Shown here one piece after another: positions 15,476 to 24,046 of a DNA stretch of 64,000 nt. The DNA comes from an uncultured bacterium. Its GTDB lineage: Bacteria; Verrucomicrobiota; Lentisphaeria; Victivallales; UBA1829. A program made the translations under genes and the position numbers. Location of the stretch: positions 204,574 to 268,573 of the forward strand of contig CACYZF010000002.1 in NCBI GenBank assembly GCA_902778895.1. The letters run 5' to 3'. Under the pieces are notes generated by a model, which was given only the letters and a program-made list of their open reading frames with translations, did not search any database and was not told the DNA's origin. Position 1 is the first letter of the stretch. Each line of letters opens with the position of its first letter.

Positions 15476-17254
15476 ATGCTGAAACTTCTCTTCGACGTAA
15501 CAGAGAACAGATGGTACGACGCATACGGAAGCGGATTTCCGTCCGACCGTCCCCAAATCCCCTACGGCAACTCGGAGCGTGTCGAAATCCAACTCTTTTC
15601 CCATGTCGGGGAAACGAACGCCTACGGCGGCGAGATCGAGCCGTCCGCCGGAAACGGCTGGATCAGATACACGGGGTATGCGAACGTGAGCAACGTGGGC
15701 GCGATCCTCGCCACCGACAACAACTTCCTCCACTGGATGAAAGGGACGCTGAACGAAGCCCTGTCCTCCGCAGCGGAGAACGCAACGGTGAACATCAAGA
15801 CCAGCGCGAGCATCGAAGACATCCCGCCCGCCGGAACTCTTTACGTTTACGGAACGGGAACGACCGCCGCGCTCGACTACAAAGCCCGCATCCAGAACGG
15901 CTCCGGCATCGTCCAGTTCGTTTTCGCCGCGGGGAACGACCTCGAAGGGAACACCTATCCGGCCGCTTCGGCTGTTGACATCCCGGAAGCCCTGTACGCC
16001 CAGGCGGAGATGAACGCCACGCTGTCCGACAAGAACACTGGCAGATTCGTGTTCGATTTTGTCTGCTACAGCGAAAAGCTCCGGAACAAGATGCAATACA
16101 ACAGCATTTCGATTCTGGACGACTGCAAGGGGCTTGAACTGACGGTGTTCACGACCAACTCGAACGCCGGAGCGAACGTGGTCGCGGTCATCAACCGTTT
16201 CCGCTGCGCGTCCTTCCGCATCGCCGGGGGAATCGCCGACCTCGGAAACGGCGTTCCTCCTTCCGCGCCGCAGGAATCCGCGCTGAAAGCGATCCTGAAC
16301 GCCTACATCGAGGGCGGCATGGACGTGCAATGCGCGACCGGAGATGAGATCACGGAACAGACGGTGTGGATCGACTACGCCGACATCGAGGATTTCCAGT
16401 CCCTCCGGTGGTTCAGATTCCGCATCAAGAACGGCGGTTCGGAATGGAGCGACGCCGTTCCGCTGATTGTCGGTCCGCAGGGCATCCAGGGCATCCAAGG
16501 TCCGCAGGGCGAACAGGGCATTCAGGGCATCCAAGGCATCCAAGGCCCGCAGGGCATTCCGGGGCAAAGCGTCTATCCGTATATCGCCTATGCGAGCAAC
16601 GACCAGGGAGCGGATTTCACGCTCACGTGGAGCGACGGCACGGGCGACCATGCGCTGAAATACACGGCGTTTCTGCTTTCGACCGTCCAGATCGCCACGC
16701 CGACCGCGAGCGACTTCGCCGGGCTGTGGGTGCGGTTCGGAGGACTCGACCTGCTGCCGTACTGGGAACCGGAAGGACAGCCGACCGCAAGCGTTGATTG
16801 GGACAACATCGAAAACAAGCCTGACGAGTTCCCGCCGGAAGACCACACGCACACGGTTTCCGAACTGACCGACAAGGCACGGAACACGAAGACAGCGGCG
16901 GCGAACCCGCAGACGCTGTACCTCGACAAAGACATCATCGAGAACACGACCACGGTTTCCGGCTCCACGCTTTCCATCGACTTCACAACGATCAAGGACG
17001 CAAAGGGCGTCAACTATCTGCTGAAAGACGGAGACGTGTTCACGTGGGAATACTGGGTCAAGGCATCCGCCGACATCTCCACGATCTCGACCGGATCGAA
17101 CATGGTCCCGCTTCCGAACTTCCCGTCCAGCCTGCCGCGCATCGGCAGCGCGACCACGCGGCACGTGTTCACGATCCGCGCCGTCTACAAGAGCGGCGCG
17201 ACCAACAACATGAAACTGCTTGTGAACTACGCCTACAGCGACAACGCCGTGTAA
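15476..17254 (+). CDS. Tail fibre protein with collagen-like repeats
   Basis: 592 residues. An N-terminal ~330-residue part of unknown fold is followed by a Gly-X-Y run (residues about 333-363, GPQGIQGIQGPQGEQG...), a collagen-like trimeric stem common in phage fibres. A DHTHTVSELTD motif (about 460), which often marks trimeric fibre joints, and a beta-rich C-terminal part follow. It lies directly after the tape measure, with the strand-loop-strand repeat protein 11 bases later. Likely part of the tail tip or side fibres and host binding. Confidence 0.7.
   Translation: MLKLLFDVTENRWYDAYGSGFPSDRPQIPYGNSERVEIQLFSHVGETNAYGGEIEPSAGNGWIRYTGYANVSNVGAILATDNNFLHWMKGTLNEALSSAAENATVNIKTSASIEDIPPAGTLYVYGTGTTAALDYKARIQNGSGIVQFVFAAGNDLEGNTYPAASAVDIPEALYAQAEMNATLSDKNTGRFVFDFVCYSEKLRNKMQYNSISILDDCKGLELTVFTTNSNAGANVVAVINRFRCASFRIAGGIADLGNGVPPSAPQESALKAILNAYIEGGMDVQCATGDEITEQTVWIDYADIEDFQSLRWFRFRIKNGGSEWSDAVPLIVGPQGIQGIQGPQGEQGIQGIQGIQGPQGIPGQSVYPYIAYASNDQGADFTLTWSDGTGDHALKYTAFLLSTVQIATPTASDFAGLWVRFGGLDLLPYWEPEGQPTASVDWDNIENKPDEFPPEDHTHTVSELTDKARNTKTAAANPQTLYLDKDIIENTTTVSGSTLSIDFTTIKDAKGVNYLLKDGDVFTWEYWVKASADISTISTGSNMVPLPNFPSSLPRIGSATTRHVFTIRAVYKSGATNNMKLLVNYAYSDNAV
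16472..16565 (+). repeat. Collagen-like Gly-X-Y coding repeat
   Basis: Imperfect 9-base units encoding GPQ/GIQ/GEQ triplets inside the fibre gene. In-frame length change by recombination is possible. Confidence 0.85.
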
Positions 17255-17265
17255 GGAGACAGGAA

Positions 17266-18186
17266 ATGTCGAACATTCCTTACCGATTCAATCCCGTCAT
17301 AATCCCGCTGAACGTAACCAGCGGGATCAACGGAGTGTTTGTGTTCAATGCGAACGGAGCGCCCGTTTCCAGCGGAAACAAAATGTCCGGCGCATACCTC
17401 GGCATCAACGACCGCAAGACCATGTGCGTATATTCCGGCGGGATCACAAAGGGAACGGTCATCTCATCCGGCGGAAGCCTGACCGTCTCCGGCAGCGGAA
17501 GCGCGGACAATACGACCGTGAACTACGGCGGCGCGGTCTTCGTTTCGAGCATGGGCAGCGCAAGCCGCGCGAACATTTCGAGCGGCGGAACGCTATGCGT
17601 CCTCTCCGGCGGACACGCGAGCAACCTGTATGTTTCGGCCGGTGGAAGCCTGACCGTTTCGAGCGGCGGAACATGCACGAGCCTCTGCGTTGAACACGCG
17701 AACTGTCTCAATATGTCGAGCGCGTTCATCTACGGAGCGACCGTGAAAGCCGGGATGCTGACGCTTGACGAAGACAACCATGAAGAACCGCAATCCCGAT
17801 TCTCCACCATTTCCGCAATCGGGGCGCAAATCATGGTTTCCAGCACGTGCAAGGTATATTCCATGTACGCCGAATCCGGCGGGTACATCCAGTTCATCGG
17901 CGGGGCATCTGCGGAAAACACCGTGGCGGCGAGTGGCGGAACCGTCCATTACAACATCAGCGGTTCAGGTATCGGTCTCGGCGTTTACAGCGGCGGAACA
18001 GCGGTCATCGCAAGCGGAGCGAAAGTTGAGCATACATTCGTCTTCCCCAACGGAAGCGCGGTGATCGAGAGCGGGGGAAGTTGCAGCGGCGGGATCGTTT
18101 CGAGCGGCGGGACGCTTATGATTTCCGCCGGGGGATCGGCAACCAACATCACGTCCGCGCCCGGTGCGGTCATCATCCAGGGCTGA
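17266..18186 (+). CDS. Strand-loop-strand (AIDA-type) repeat protein, probable virion fibre
   Basis: 306 residues; ATG 17266 with AAGGAG upstream. After ~55 residues the protein is built of ~19-residue units of the form x-V-x-S-G-G-x-L-x-V-x-x-G-G (for example VYSGGITKGTVISSGGSLTV, NISSGGTLCVLSGGHASNLYV, YSGGTAVIASGAKVEH, IVSSGGTLMISAGGSATNI). These match the passenger repeats of AIDA-I/TibA-like autotransporters, which fold as a beta-helix and are O-heptosylated. There is no signal peptide and no autotransporter barrel; the gene lies between a fibre gene and the portal, so it is more likely a virion protein. The TibC-like transferase at 30776-31939 is its natural partner (inference). Confidence 0.75.
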   Translation: MSNIPYRFNPVIIPLNVTSGINGVFVFNANGAPVSSGNKMSGAYLGINDRKTMCVYSGGITKGTVISSGGSLTVSGSGSADNTTVNYGGAVFVSSMGSASRANISSGGTLCVLSGGHASNLYVSAGGSLTVSSGGTCTSLCVEHANCLNMSSAFIYGATVKAGMLTLDEDNHEEPQSRFSTISAIGAQIMVSSTCKVYSMYAESGGYIQFIGGASAENTVAASGGTVHYNISGSGIGLGVYSGGTAVIASGAKVEHTFVFPNGSAVIESGGSCSGGIVSSGGTLMISAGGSATNITSAPGAVIIQG

Positions 18187-18211
18187 CAACGAAGAAAGGG
18201 CAAGAAAAGCC

Positions 18212-19738
18212 ATGAAACAAGACAATACAACCGCAAACCTTCTGTCGTTCACGTGCGACGACTACGATTTCTTCGCGAAGAAATGGAAACGCTGCCGCGA
18301 CGTGTACGCGGGGAGCGACAAGATCAAGGAAAAAACCGAAACGTACCTTCCGAAAAGCCGCTGGCATCGGAACAGCGGGAAGGAAGGGGAACAGGACTAC
18401 AACGACTACCGCGAACGCGCGGTATTCTACAGCTACATGCGCGACGCGGTGGAAACGTGCCTGGGAATCCTCAAAAAGGGCGAACCGACCGTCAAACTGC
18501 CGAAAGCAATCGCATTCATGGAGCAGTCCGCGACGATCTACCACGACGGGCTGACCGCGCTGAAAGCGAAACTCGACAAGTTGATCCTGATTACCGGGTG
18601 CGCGGGGCTTCAACTGGAAGTGAACGCGAACCCCGGCAACACGGCGGATTCGCCGGATTTCTACATCAACATCTGGCAGCCGGAAAGCATCAAAGACAAG
18701 GTTTTCGAGATCGACCCGAAGACAGGGGAATCGTTCGCGCGGCTGGTTCTGCTTGACGAAAGCGATTATGTCTTCAACAAGGAATCGAAGCGGCGCGATT
18801 TCGTCTACAAATGGCGCGTCCTGGGGCTTGACGAGCGGAACGAATACTACACGGCACTGCTGAAACCGGAGCAGTACGCGACGTTCGACCTCGACAATCC
18901 GACCATTGCGGCAGACCAGACGCAGCCGGATTTCGGGGAAGCCGTCTATCCCGAATATCGCGGGAATCGCATGAGCCGGATTCCGTTCACTTTCGTCAAC
19001 GCGACCGACCTTTCCGGCGGGCATTACGACGATCCGCCTCTTTACGACCTGGTGGACCTGGTCCTCGCGCTGTATCGCGGAGACGCGGACTACCGTCAGA
19101 CGCTCCATTTCACGGCATCCGATTTCTACAAGCACACCGGGTGCAACGATCCGGCGCGTCAAAAGAAACTCTCCATCGGAGCGGGCGGGGTGGTGCATCT
19201 CGGCGACAACGAGGACATTTCCGTGGTGAGTTCCCCCGGCGGCGGGGCGAATCTCCAAAAGGCGAGCATGGACCAGCTTCACGCCCTCTGCCAGCAGCGG
19301 ATTATGACGATGCTCGACGTTGGGGCGAACCAGTCCGGCGCCGCCCTGGAGATCGTGCAAAACTCCAAATCGGCGCGGATCGAACCGATCAACCAGAACA
19401 CCGGGAACGCAATCGCGGAGCAACTGCGGTACGCGGCGGAATGGACCGGCATGGACCGCGAAAAGACGTACGACGAGGTAACTTTCGCGCCGTCGAAGAT
19501 CGAGGACACTTCCATGGTGGCCGCGCAGCTTATCGCAATGTGGCACAGCATGACCGCCGAAAATCTCCCAGTGACGAAAGAAGACTTCCACACGCTTCTC
19601 CGCAAAGCGAACATCACGCAGAACGACTTCGAGCAGAACCAGAAGACGCTCGAAATCGAACGCGCGGCGGACGAAGCGGCAGGCATCCGCACCGGATCGC
19701 GAACCCCGAACCAGAACCCCAATGAACCCGGCGAATAA
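18212..19738 (+). CDS. Portal protein (DUF4055 type)
   Basis: 508 residues, ATG 18212. The overall pattern (DYRERAVFYSYMRDAVETCLGILKKGEPT near 70-100, a long wing region, PLYDLVDLVLALYRGDADYRQTLHFTASDF in the stem, then a disordered Pro/Asn-rich tail TPNQNPNEPGE) fits DUF4055 phage portals. The dodecameric portal is the channel for DNA entry and exit. Its stop overlaps the next ATG (TAATG), coupling it to the MuF-type gene, which is the normal portal-MuF pairing even though the upstream neighbours are displaced. Confidence 0.75.
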   Translation: MKQDNTTANLLSFTCDDYDFFAKKWKRCRDVYAGSDKIKEKTETYLPKSRWHRNSGKEGEQDYNDYRERAVFYSYMRDAVETCLGILKKGEPTVKLPKAIAFMEQSATIYHDGLTALKAKLDKLILITGCAGLQLEVNANPGNTADSPDFYINIWQPESIKDKVFEIDPKTGESFARLVLLDESDYVFNKESKRRDFVYKWRVLGLDERNEYYTALLKPEQYATFDLDNPTIAADQTQPDFGEAVYPEYRGNRMSRIPFTFVNATDLSGGHYDDPPLYDLVDLVLALYRGDADYRQTLHFTASDFYKHTGCNDPARQKKLSIGAGGVVHLGDNEDISVVSSPGGGANLQKASMDQLHALCQQRIMTMLDVGANQSGAALEIVQNSKSARIEPINQNTGNAIAEQLRYAAEWTGMDREKTYDEVTFAPSKIEDTSMVAAQLIAMWHSMTAENLPVTKEDFHTLLRKANITQNDFEQNQKTLEIERAADEAAGIRTGSRTPNQNPNEPGE

Positions 19739-20952
19739 TGGGAAAGAAGAAAACAGACCGAGAAACCGCCTATATCGCCGCAGAGCATCAAGCGAACCTG
19801 ATGCGCCTCGCGGCGGCATGGGCCGCGGAACTTCGCGGAGACATGGAGATCACTGAAAGCGACCTGATCGGCAACCTCGCCGCGCTCCTTGAAGACTACC
19901 GGATCGGCGACTACAGCGCGGAAGCCAAGAAGCAGTACCTCAAAATGAACGCGGAAATCCTGAAAATCCGCGCGAAGAGTTTTGCGGAAGCGGCAAACTA
20001 CATGGCGCGCCAATGCGAACACCTCGCACAAAACGAGGCGAAATGGGCGGCGGCAATCGCCAAAAAGAACGGAGCGACCGGGCTGAAAAAGACGATCCGC
20101 GTGAACACAATCGTGAAATACGCGACGGTCGAAGACGGCCAGACGATCAGCGAAAGCATTGATGCGGCGGCACAGGAAGACGCGAAACGGATTTCCGAAA
20201 TCTGCCGCGAAGGGGTGCGGAAAAGCAAGTCCCTCGACGCAATCGTGAAAGAGATTCGCGGGACAAAGGAACTGGACTATTCGGACGGCGTTCTTGAAGC
20301 AACGCGAAGCGAAGCGGAAACGATAGCCCGGACGGGGTGCATGGGGATCGCAGACGAGGCGAAGATGCAATTCTACCTCGAAAACGCTGACGTGATCCGG
20401 GGCATCGAACACGTGGCGACGCTTTCGGGGAACACCTGTCTTGTCTGCGGGAGCCTCGACGGCCACATCTGGAAGAACCCCGGCGAACTGGGCCAGGTCC
20501 CGAACCTTCCGATCCATCCGAATTGCAGATGCGTCCATCTGCCAGTCACGGACATGCACGAGATCAACAGTTCCAAGCGTCCGGCAGAGGCGGAAAACTA
20601 CTGGAAAGAAGCGGAACGCGCGTACAACGAAGACCACCCAGGCAAGAAGTTCGACGACCTCGTGCGAAGCACGAAACTCAAATACTACTACAAAGCCCAG
20701 AAGGATTATACCGCCCGGACGGGCAAGCCAGCGTTCGACGAAGTGCCGCAGAACATGAGCTTTTCGGAATGGCTGAAAACGAAAGATTCCCGCTACATCG
20801 AATCCTACCTCGGAAAAACCAGGTATCTACTCTACACGAAAGGAGAACTGCCGCTCAACAGATTCATCAACCCAGCCACCAACACGCAGTTCACGATCAA
20901 TGAACTGAAACAACTCGACATCGAGGCGTTCAAACGCGCCGGACTTGTCTGA
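19738..20952 (+). CDS. MuF-type minor head protein
   Basis: 404 residues. The central-to-C-terminal part has TRSEAETIARTGCMGIADEAK and then TCLVCGSLDGHIW ... LPIHPNCRC, the C-x2-C plus HPNCRC signature of the MuF minor capsid domain. The N-terminal half is helical. A further ~130 residues follow the MuF domain (NMSFSEWLKTKDSRYIESYL ... KQLDIEAFKRAGL). Directly coupled to the portal gene. MuF proteins sit near the portal inside the head and can be ejected. Confidence 0.85.
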   Translation: MGKKKTDRETAYIAAEHQANLMRLAAAWAAELRGDMEITESDLIGNLAALLEDYRIGDYSAEAKKQYLKMNAEILKIRAKSFAEAANYMARQCEHLAQNEAKWAAAIAKKNGATGLKKTIRVNTIVKYATVEDGQTISESIDAAAQEDAKRISEICREGVRKSKSLDAIVKEIRGTKELDYSDGVLEATRSEAETIARTGCMGIADEAKMQFYLENADVIRGIEHVATLSGNTCLVCGSLDGHIWKNPGELGQVPNLPIHPNCRCVHLPVTDMHEINSSKRPAEAENYWKEAERAYNEDHPGKKFDDLVRSTKLKYYYKAQKDYTARTGKPAFDEVPQNMSFSEWLKTKDSRYIESYLGKTRYLLYTKGELPLNRFINPATNTQFTINELKQLDIEAFKRAGLV

Positions 20953-20975
20953 ACAACACCAAAAGGAAACCCAAC

Positions 20976-21620
20976 ATGCCTCAAACTCAAACAGACGCAA
21001 CGCGCGTACAGTTCTGGGCGGGGACGCGGGCGGAGTTCGCCGCAATCGAAGTAAAGCAAAGCAACTGGCTTTATTTCATCACGGACGAAAATCTGCTGTA
21101 CCGCGGCAGCCAGCCGTTCGCCCAGGACATCGAAAAACTGCTGTGCTTCGCGGGCAACGCTCCGGCGACCGCAAGCATCGGACAACGGTATTTCAACAGC
21201 ACCAACAAGAAAATCTACACTTACGGCGCGTCCGGGTGGGGAATCCCCGAAGACCCGGCGGCGAACCACGTGTATTTCAACCTCGAAACGTCCAATCTCT
21301 ACACGTGGGGCGGAAACACCATGCTCAACATGTCGTCCACAGGGAGCATCGTGGTACAGACGACCTCGCAGAGAACGGCGTACATCCCGGCAATCGGCGC
21401 GATCATCTACGACAGCACAGACGGCAACGTGTACGTCGGAGACGGCACGACAGCGGGCGGCGTGATCGTGAACAGCGACCTCTACACAACGGTCGCCGCG
21501 CTCGCGGTCCAGGTCCAGTACATCATCGACAACAACGTGCCGGTCCAAGGGACCTACGCCTGTGGCGAGTGGACGGACGAATACGACAACGTGCTTCAAT
21601 TCGGAGCATGGACGGATTAA
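20976..21620 (+). CDS. Putative tail/fibre protein upstream of the DGR target
   Basis: 214 residues, beta-rich and Asn/Thr/Tyr-rich. Sections such as QFWAGTRAEFAAIEVKQSNWLYFITDENLLY and GAIIYDSTDGNVYVGDGTTAGG resemble N-terminal attachment or short fibre domains of phage tail proteins. It ends 46 bases before the DGR target gene, whose start has a related 'DGRTPAKGELIVT-x-KLRFGDG' theme. Probably part of the host-binding apparatus; no exact family. Confidence 0.5.
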   Translation: MPQTQTDATRVQFWAGTRAEFAAIEVKQSNWLYFITDENLLYRGSQPFAQDIEKLLCFAGNAPATASIGQRYFNSTNKKIYTYGASGWGIPEDPAANHVYFNLETSNLYTWGGNTMLNMSSTGSIVVQTTSQRTAYIPAIGAIIYDSTDGNVYVGDGTTAGGVIVNSDLYTTVAALAVQVQYIIDNNVPVQGTYACGEWTDEYDNVLQFGAWTD

Positions 21621-21665
21621 CAACAACCACCCAAAAACATACAACAACAAAAGGAACAAAACAAT

Positions 21666-23534
21666 ATGTCGAAATTAATTGCACCTGTTTCCACCAACGA
21701 CGCCTATCTTGACGGGAGAACCCCCGCAAAGGGCGAACTGATCGTCACCAAAGCCGGAAAACTCCGTTTCGGCGACGGCGCGACCAAAGGCGGCGTCGAA
21801 GTGTGGCCGAACAAACTCGGCGAAGCCTACGTCTACGGCGCGAAGAAAGACACGGAAGTGTCGAACCCCAGCACGTCCATGCAGCGGATCGTGCTTTCCA
21901 CGGACGGCGAGACGATCCAGAACGTCGATTCGTTCACGCAACTGCCCTGCCACGATCTGCGGAGATGCGTCCAGGCGTGGAACTCTTCGAGCAACAAACG
22001 CGAAGTCCAATATTACCTCAACGCTGGCAACAGCAACCTGAAAGCGACAGGCGGCGCGGCAGACCTCACGGGCGGAGACGGCGACGTCATGGTGGAAGCC
22101 CCGGTCGGCCACTACCGCCTCATCAAGGAAACGGATTCCGTCACCGGCCATGCCGTTTACAAAAAACTGATCTCGGACAAGCCCTTCCCGAACTCTTCGC
22201 CGTTCCCGGCGTTCTACATCTCCTACGGCGGCGACACGCTTCAAAAGCAGTACGTCGGGGCATTCCAAGGCGCGATCCTCGACAACGTGTTCCGCTCCGT
22301 GGCCGGAGTGAAGCCCACCGTCAGTCAAACCCGCGCAACGTTCCGCTCCAAGGCTGTTGCCGGACACGCAACGCTCTGCAACTGGCTGATGAAAGTGTGG
22401 TTCGGATGGCTGATCGAAATCGAGTTCGCCAACACCGATGTGCAGGCGGCTGTTTCCCTCGGTTTCTCCGAACTTTCCGCGTATGATTACGCATACGTCC
22501 GCAAGAGCGGACGGACGGCGGCACTCGGCAACGCCACGGGCGAGATCATCGCAGACAGCGAAGCCCCGACGATCACGGCGCAGAACCAGGTGTTCACGCG
22601 GCATCCGGCGAGCGACAGCGGTTCCGCCTACGCCTGGGAAGACGGCGCGGTGTTCGTCTACACCAACAGCGCAACACCGGCGGTCGGCGACACGGCGTAT
22701 TCCGACACCGGGCTTGCCACGTCCTACGGTTCGATCAGCGAGAAGACGGATGCCGGGGAAGATTACGACCTCGAAGGGCATTGGCAGAACGGCGCGACCA
22801 AGGTGGTCGCCATGTCCTATCGCGGCGTGGAAAACCTCTGGGGCAACATCTGGGAAAACGATGACGGCATCCAAAAGTACCAGATCAAGTCCGAAGCGGA
22901 CATCTACTGTACGGAAAACAGCGTCTCCGTCAAGTACGACCGCCACCCGGACAACGACCACAAGATCAGTTCCTCGCCGGACGTATGGGCTTACGCCTGG
23001 TACAACGCCACGACCGAAACCACGATTTTCACGGCGGACGAACACCCCAGCGCGAACGCGGCGACCTACAGCGACAATACGCTGACGACCAACCGCAATC
23101 TCCCCGTCACGTCCTACGACGACGATTTCCGCGAAAGCGGATTCTGGTTCACCACGGACATCAACCAGTATTCGCAACTGGATTCCGACAAGGGGTACGG
23201 AGCGGAAAACGCGCCGTTCCCGGCGACCGGGTACACCGGAGCGAACATTATGTGGGTCAGCCACGCATGGCCGAAAGCGGGCGGTTACATTCGCGGGTAC
23301 GATCCGCTCACGTACTTCCCGACAAACCTTTCCGGCGGGAGCGCAACCACGTATCTTGCAGACTACTTCTACAACGATACTGCTACTGGCGCTCGGCTCG
23401 TTTTTCGCGGCGGCAACCCGAATAACGGTCGGTACGTGGGCGTGTTCTACGTCAACGTGAATAACGCTCTGACGCACACGGGGACGATTATCGGGGCGCG
23501 CTTGGCTGCCGTCGAGCAAACGCAAGCCGCATAA
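21666..23534 (+). CDS. DGR target: C-type-lectin-like tail/receptor-binding protein
   Basis: 622 residues. The N-terminus (LDGRTPAKGELIVTKAGKLRFGDGATKGG) looks like a tail-attachment segment. The C-terminal half has the formylglycine-enzyme/C-type lectin signature GVENLWGNIWENDDG (about residue 387), then MWVSHAWPKAGGYIRGYDPL. The last ~48 residues carry the variable repeat ending RGGNPNNGRYVGVFYVNVNNAL...IGARL, the usual end of DGR-diversified lectin-fold proteins. Residues changed relative to the template lie at codons for F, Y, H, G and I in this copy. The template repeat and reverse transcriptase follow. Role: diversified binding to host surface receptors. Confidence 0.88.
   Translation: MSKLIAPVSTNDAYLDGRTPAKGELIVTKAGKLRFGDGATKGGVEVWPNKLGEAYVYGAKKDTEVSNPSTSMQRIVLSTDGETIQNVDSFTQLPCHDLRRCVQAWNSSSNKREVQYYLNAGNSNLKATGGAADLTGGDGDVMVEAPVGHYRLIKETDSVTGHAVYKKLISDKPFPNSSPFPAFYISYGGDTLQKQYVGAFQGAILDNVFRSVAGVKPTVSQTRATFRSKAVAGHATLCNWLMKVWFGWLIEIEFANTDVQAAVSLGFSELSAYDYAYVRKSGRTAALGNATGEIIADSEAPTITAQNQVFTRHPASDSGSAYAWEDGAVFVYTNSATPAVGDTAYSDTGLATSYGSISEKTDAGEDYDLEGHWQNGATKVVAMSYRGVENLWGNIWENDDGIQKYQIKSEADIYCTENSVSVKYDRHPDNDHKISSSPDVWAYAWYNATTETTIFTADEHPSANAATYSDNTLTTNRNLPVTSYDDDFRESGFWFTTDINQYSQLDSDKGYGAENAPFPATGYTGANIMWVSHAWPKAGGYIRGYDPLTYFPTNLSGGSATTYLADYFYNDTATGARLVFRGGNPNNGRYVGVFYVNVNNALTHTGTIIGARLAAVEQTQAA
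23389..23506 (+). repeat. DGR variable repeat (VR)
   Basis: 118 bases matching the template at 23720-23837 except at 23403 (T for A), 23433 (T for A), 23475 (C for A), 23481 (G for A) and 23488 (T for A). All five differences are at template adenines, the hallmark of DGR mutagenesis. The 3' end is a G/C-rich identical block (GGGGCGCGCTTGGC), equivalent to the initiation-of-mutagenic-homing sequence. Confidence 0.95.
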
Positions 23535-23630
23535 CGCGGACGGTCGGACGAGGGGCGCAATGCGTCAAAAACGTCATGCACGTTCGGCACGCAGAAACGC
23601 CCTTCGCAACACGAAAACGAGAACGAAAAC

Positions 23631-23667
23631 GGCTGAACAACGCCGCCGAAAAGCGGCGTTTTCAGCC
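23631..23667 (+). other. Strong hairpin downstream of the DGR target gene
   Basis: GGCTGAA-(C)-AACGCCGC, loop CGAAAA, GCGGCGTT-TTCAGCC: a 15-bp stem with one bulged base. It starts 97 bases after the target stop and 125 bases after the VR. It may be a terminator (short T run inside the stem) or the DNA hairpin that some DGRs need near the VR. Confidence 0.6.
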
Positions 23668-23719
23668 GGAAACCGGAGACTAAAAGAGTAAACAAAACGG
23701 CGTTTTGTGCCTTTTTTGC

Positions 23720-23837
23720 GCGCTCGGCTCGTTATTCGCGGCGGCAACCCGAATAACGGTCGGAACGTGGGCGTGTTCTACGTCAACGTGAATAACGCTC
23801 TGACGAACACGAGGACGAATATCGGGGCGCGCTTGGC
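23720..23837 (+). repeat. DGR template repeat (TR)
   Basis: 118 bases, same orientation as the VR and reverse transcriptase. Contains many AAC/AAT codon-equivalents, which allow broad amino-acid change by adenine mutagenesis. Preceded by a T6 run. Identity to the VR ends exactly where ACAAATG (TR side) replaces TGCCGTC (VR side). Confidence 0.95.
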
Positions 23838-24046
23838 AACAAATGTTCTCTCAGGCACAAAATCCCGCACCGGACAAAGGTGAAGAGGGCTTGCGGAGAC
23901 GCAAGCTGGAAGCCGCTGTCCCTGCGAACAGGCACATGTAACTACGACATAAGCGTGTCCGCTGTGAGTTAGTAGGTAAGCCGCGCGAGGCGACTTATTC
24001 GGAAGCCCAATTATGGACGGCATTTGCAGAAAAAAGATCAACTGAC
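23838..24046 (+). ncRNA. 3' part of the DGR template RNA (spacer to RT)
   Basis: 209 bases without a gene between the TR and the reverse transcriptase. Contains a perfect 7-bp tetraloop hairpin GCTTGCG-GAGA-CGCAAGC (23889-23906) and a second stem TAAG-x-CGC/GCG-x-CTTA near 23972-23996. In studied DGRs the RNA just downstream of the TR is essential for priming of cDNA synthesis, so this structured stretch is probably functional. Ends are not determined. Confidence 0.6.

Noticed and set aside
16472..16565. Short repeats as a CRISPR or VNTR outside genes
   Set aside because: They encode a Gly-X-Y collagen-like stem in an intact reading frame.
17266..18186. AIDA-type repeat protein as a host autotransporter
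   Set aside because: No signal peptide or outer-membrane barrel, and it lies between phage fibre and portal genes.
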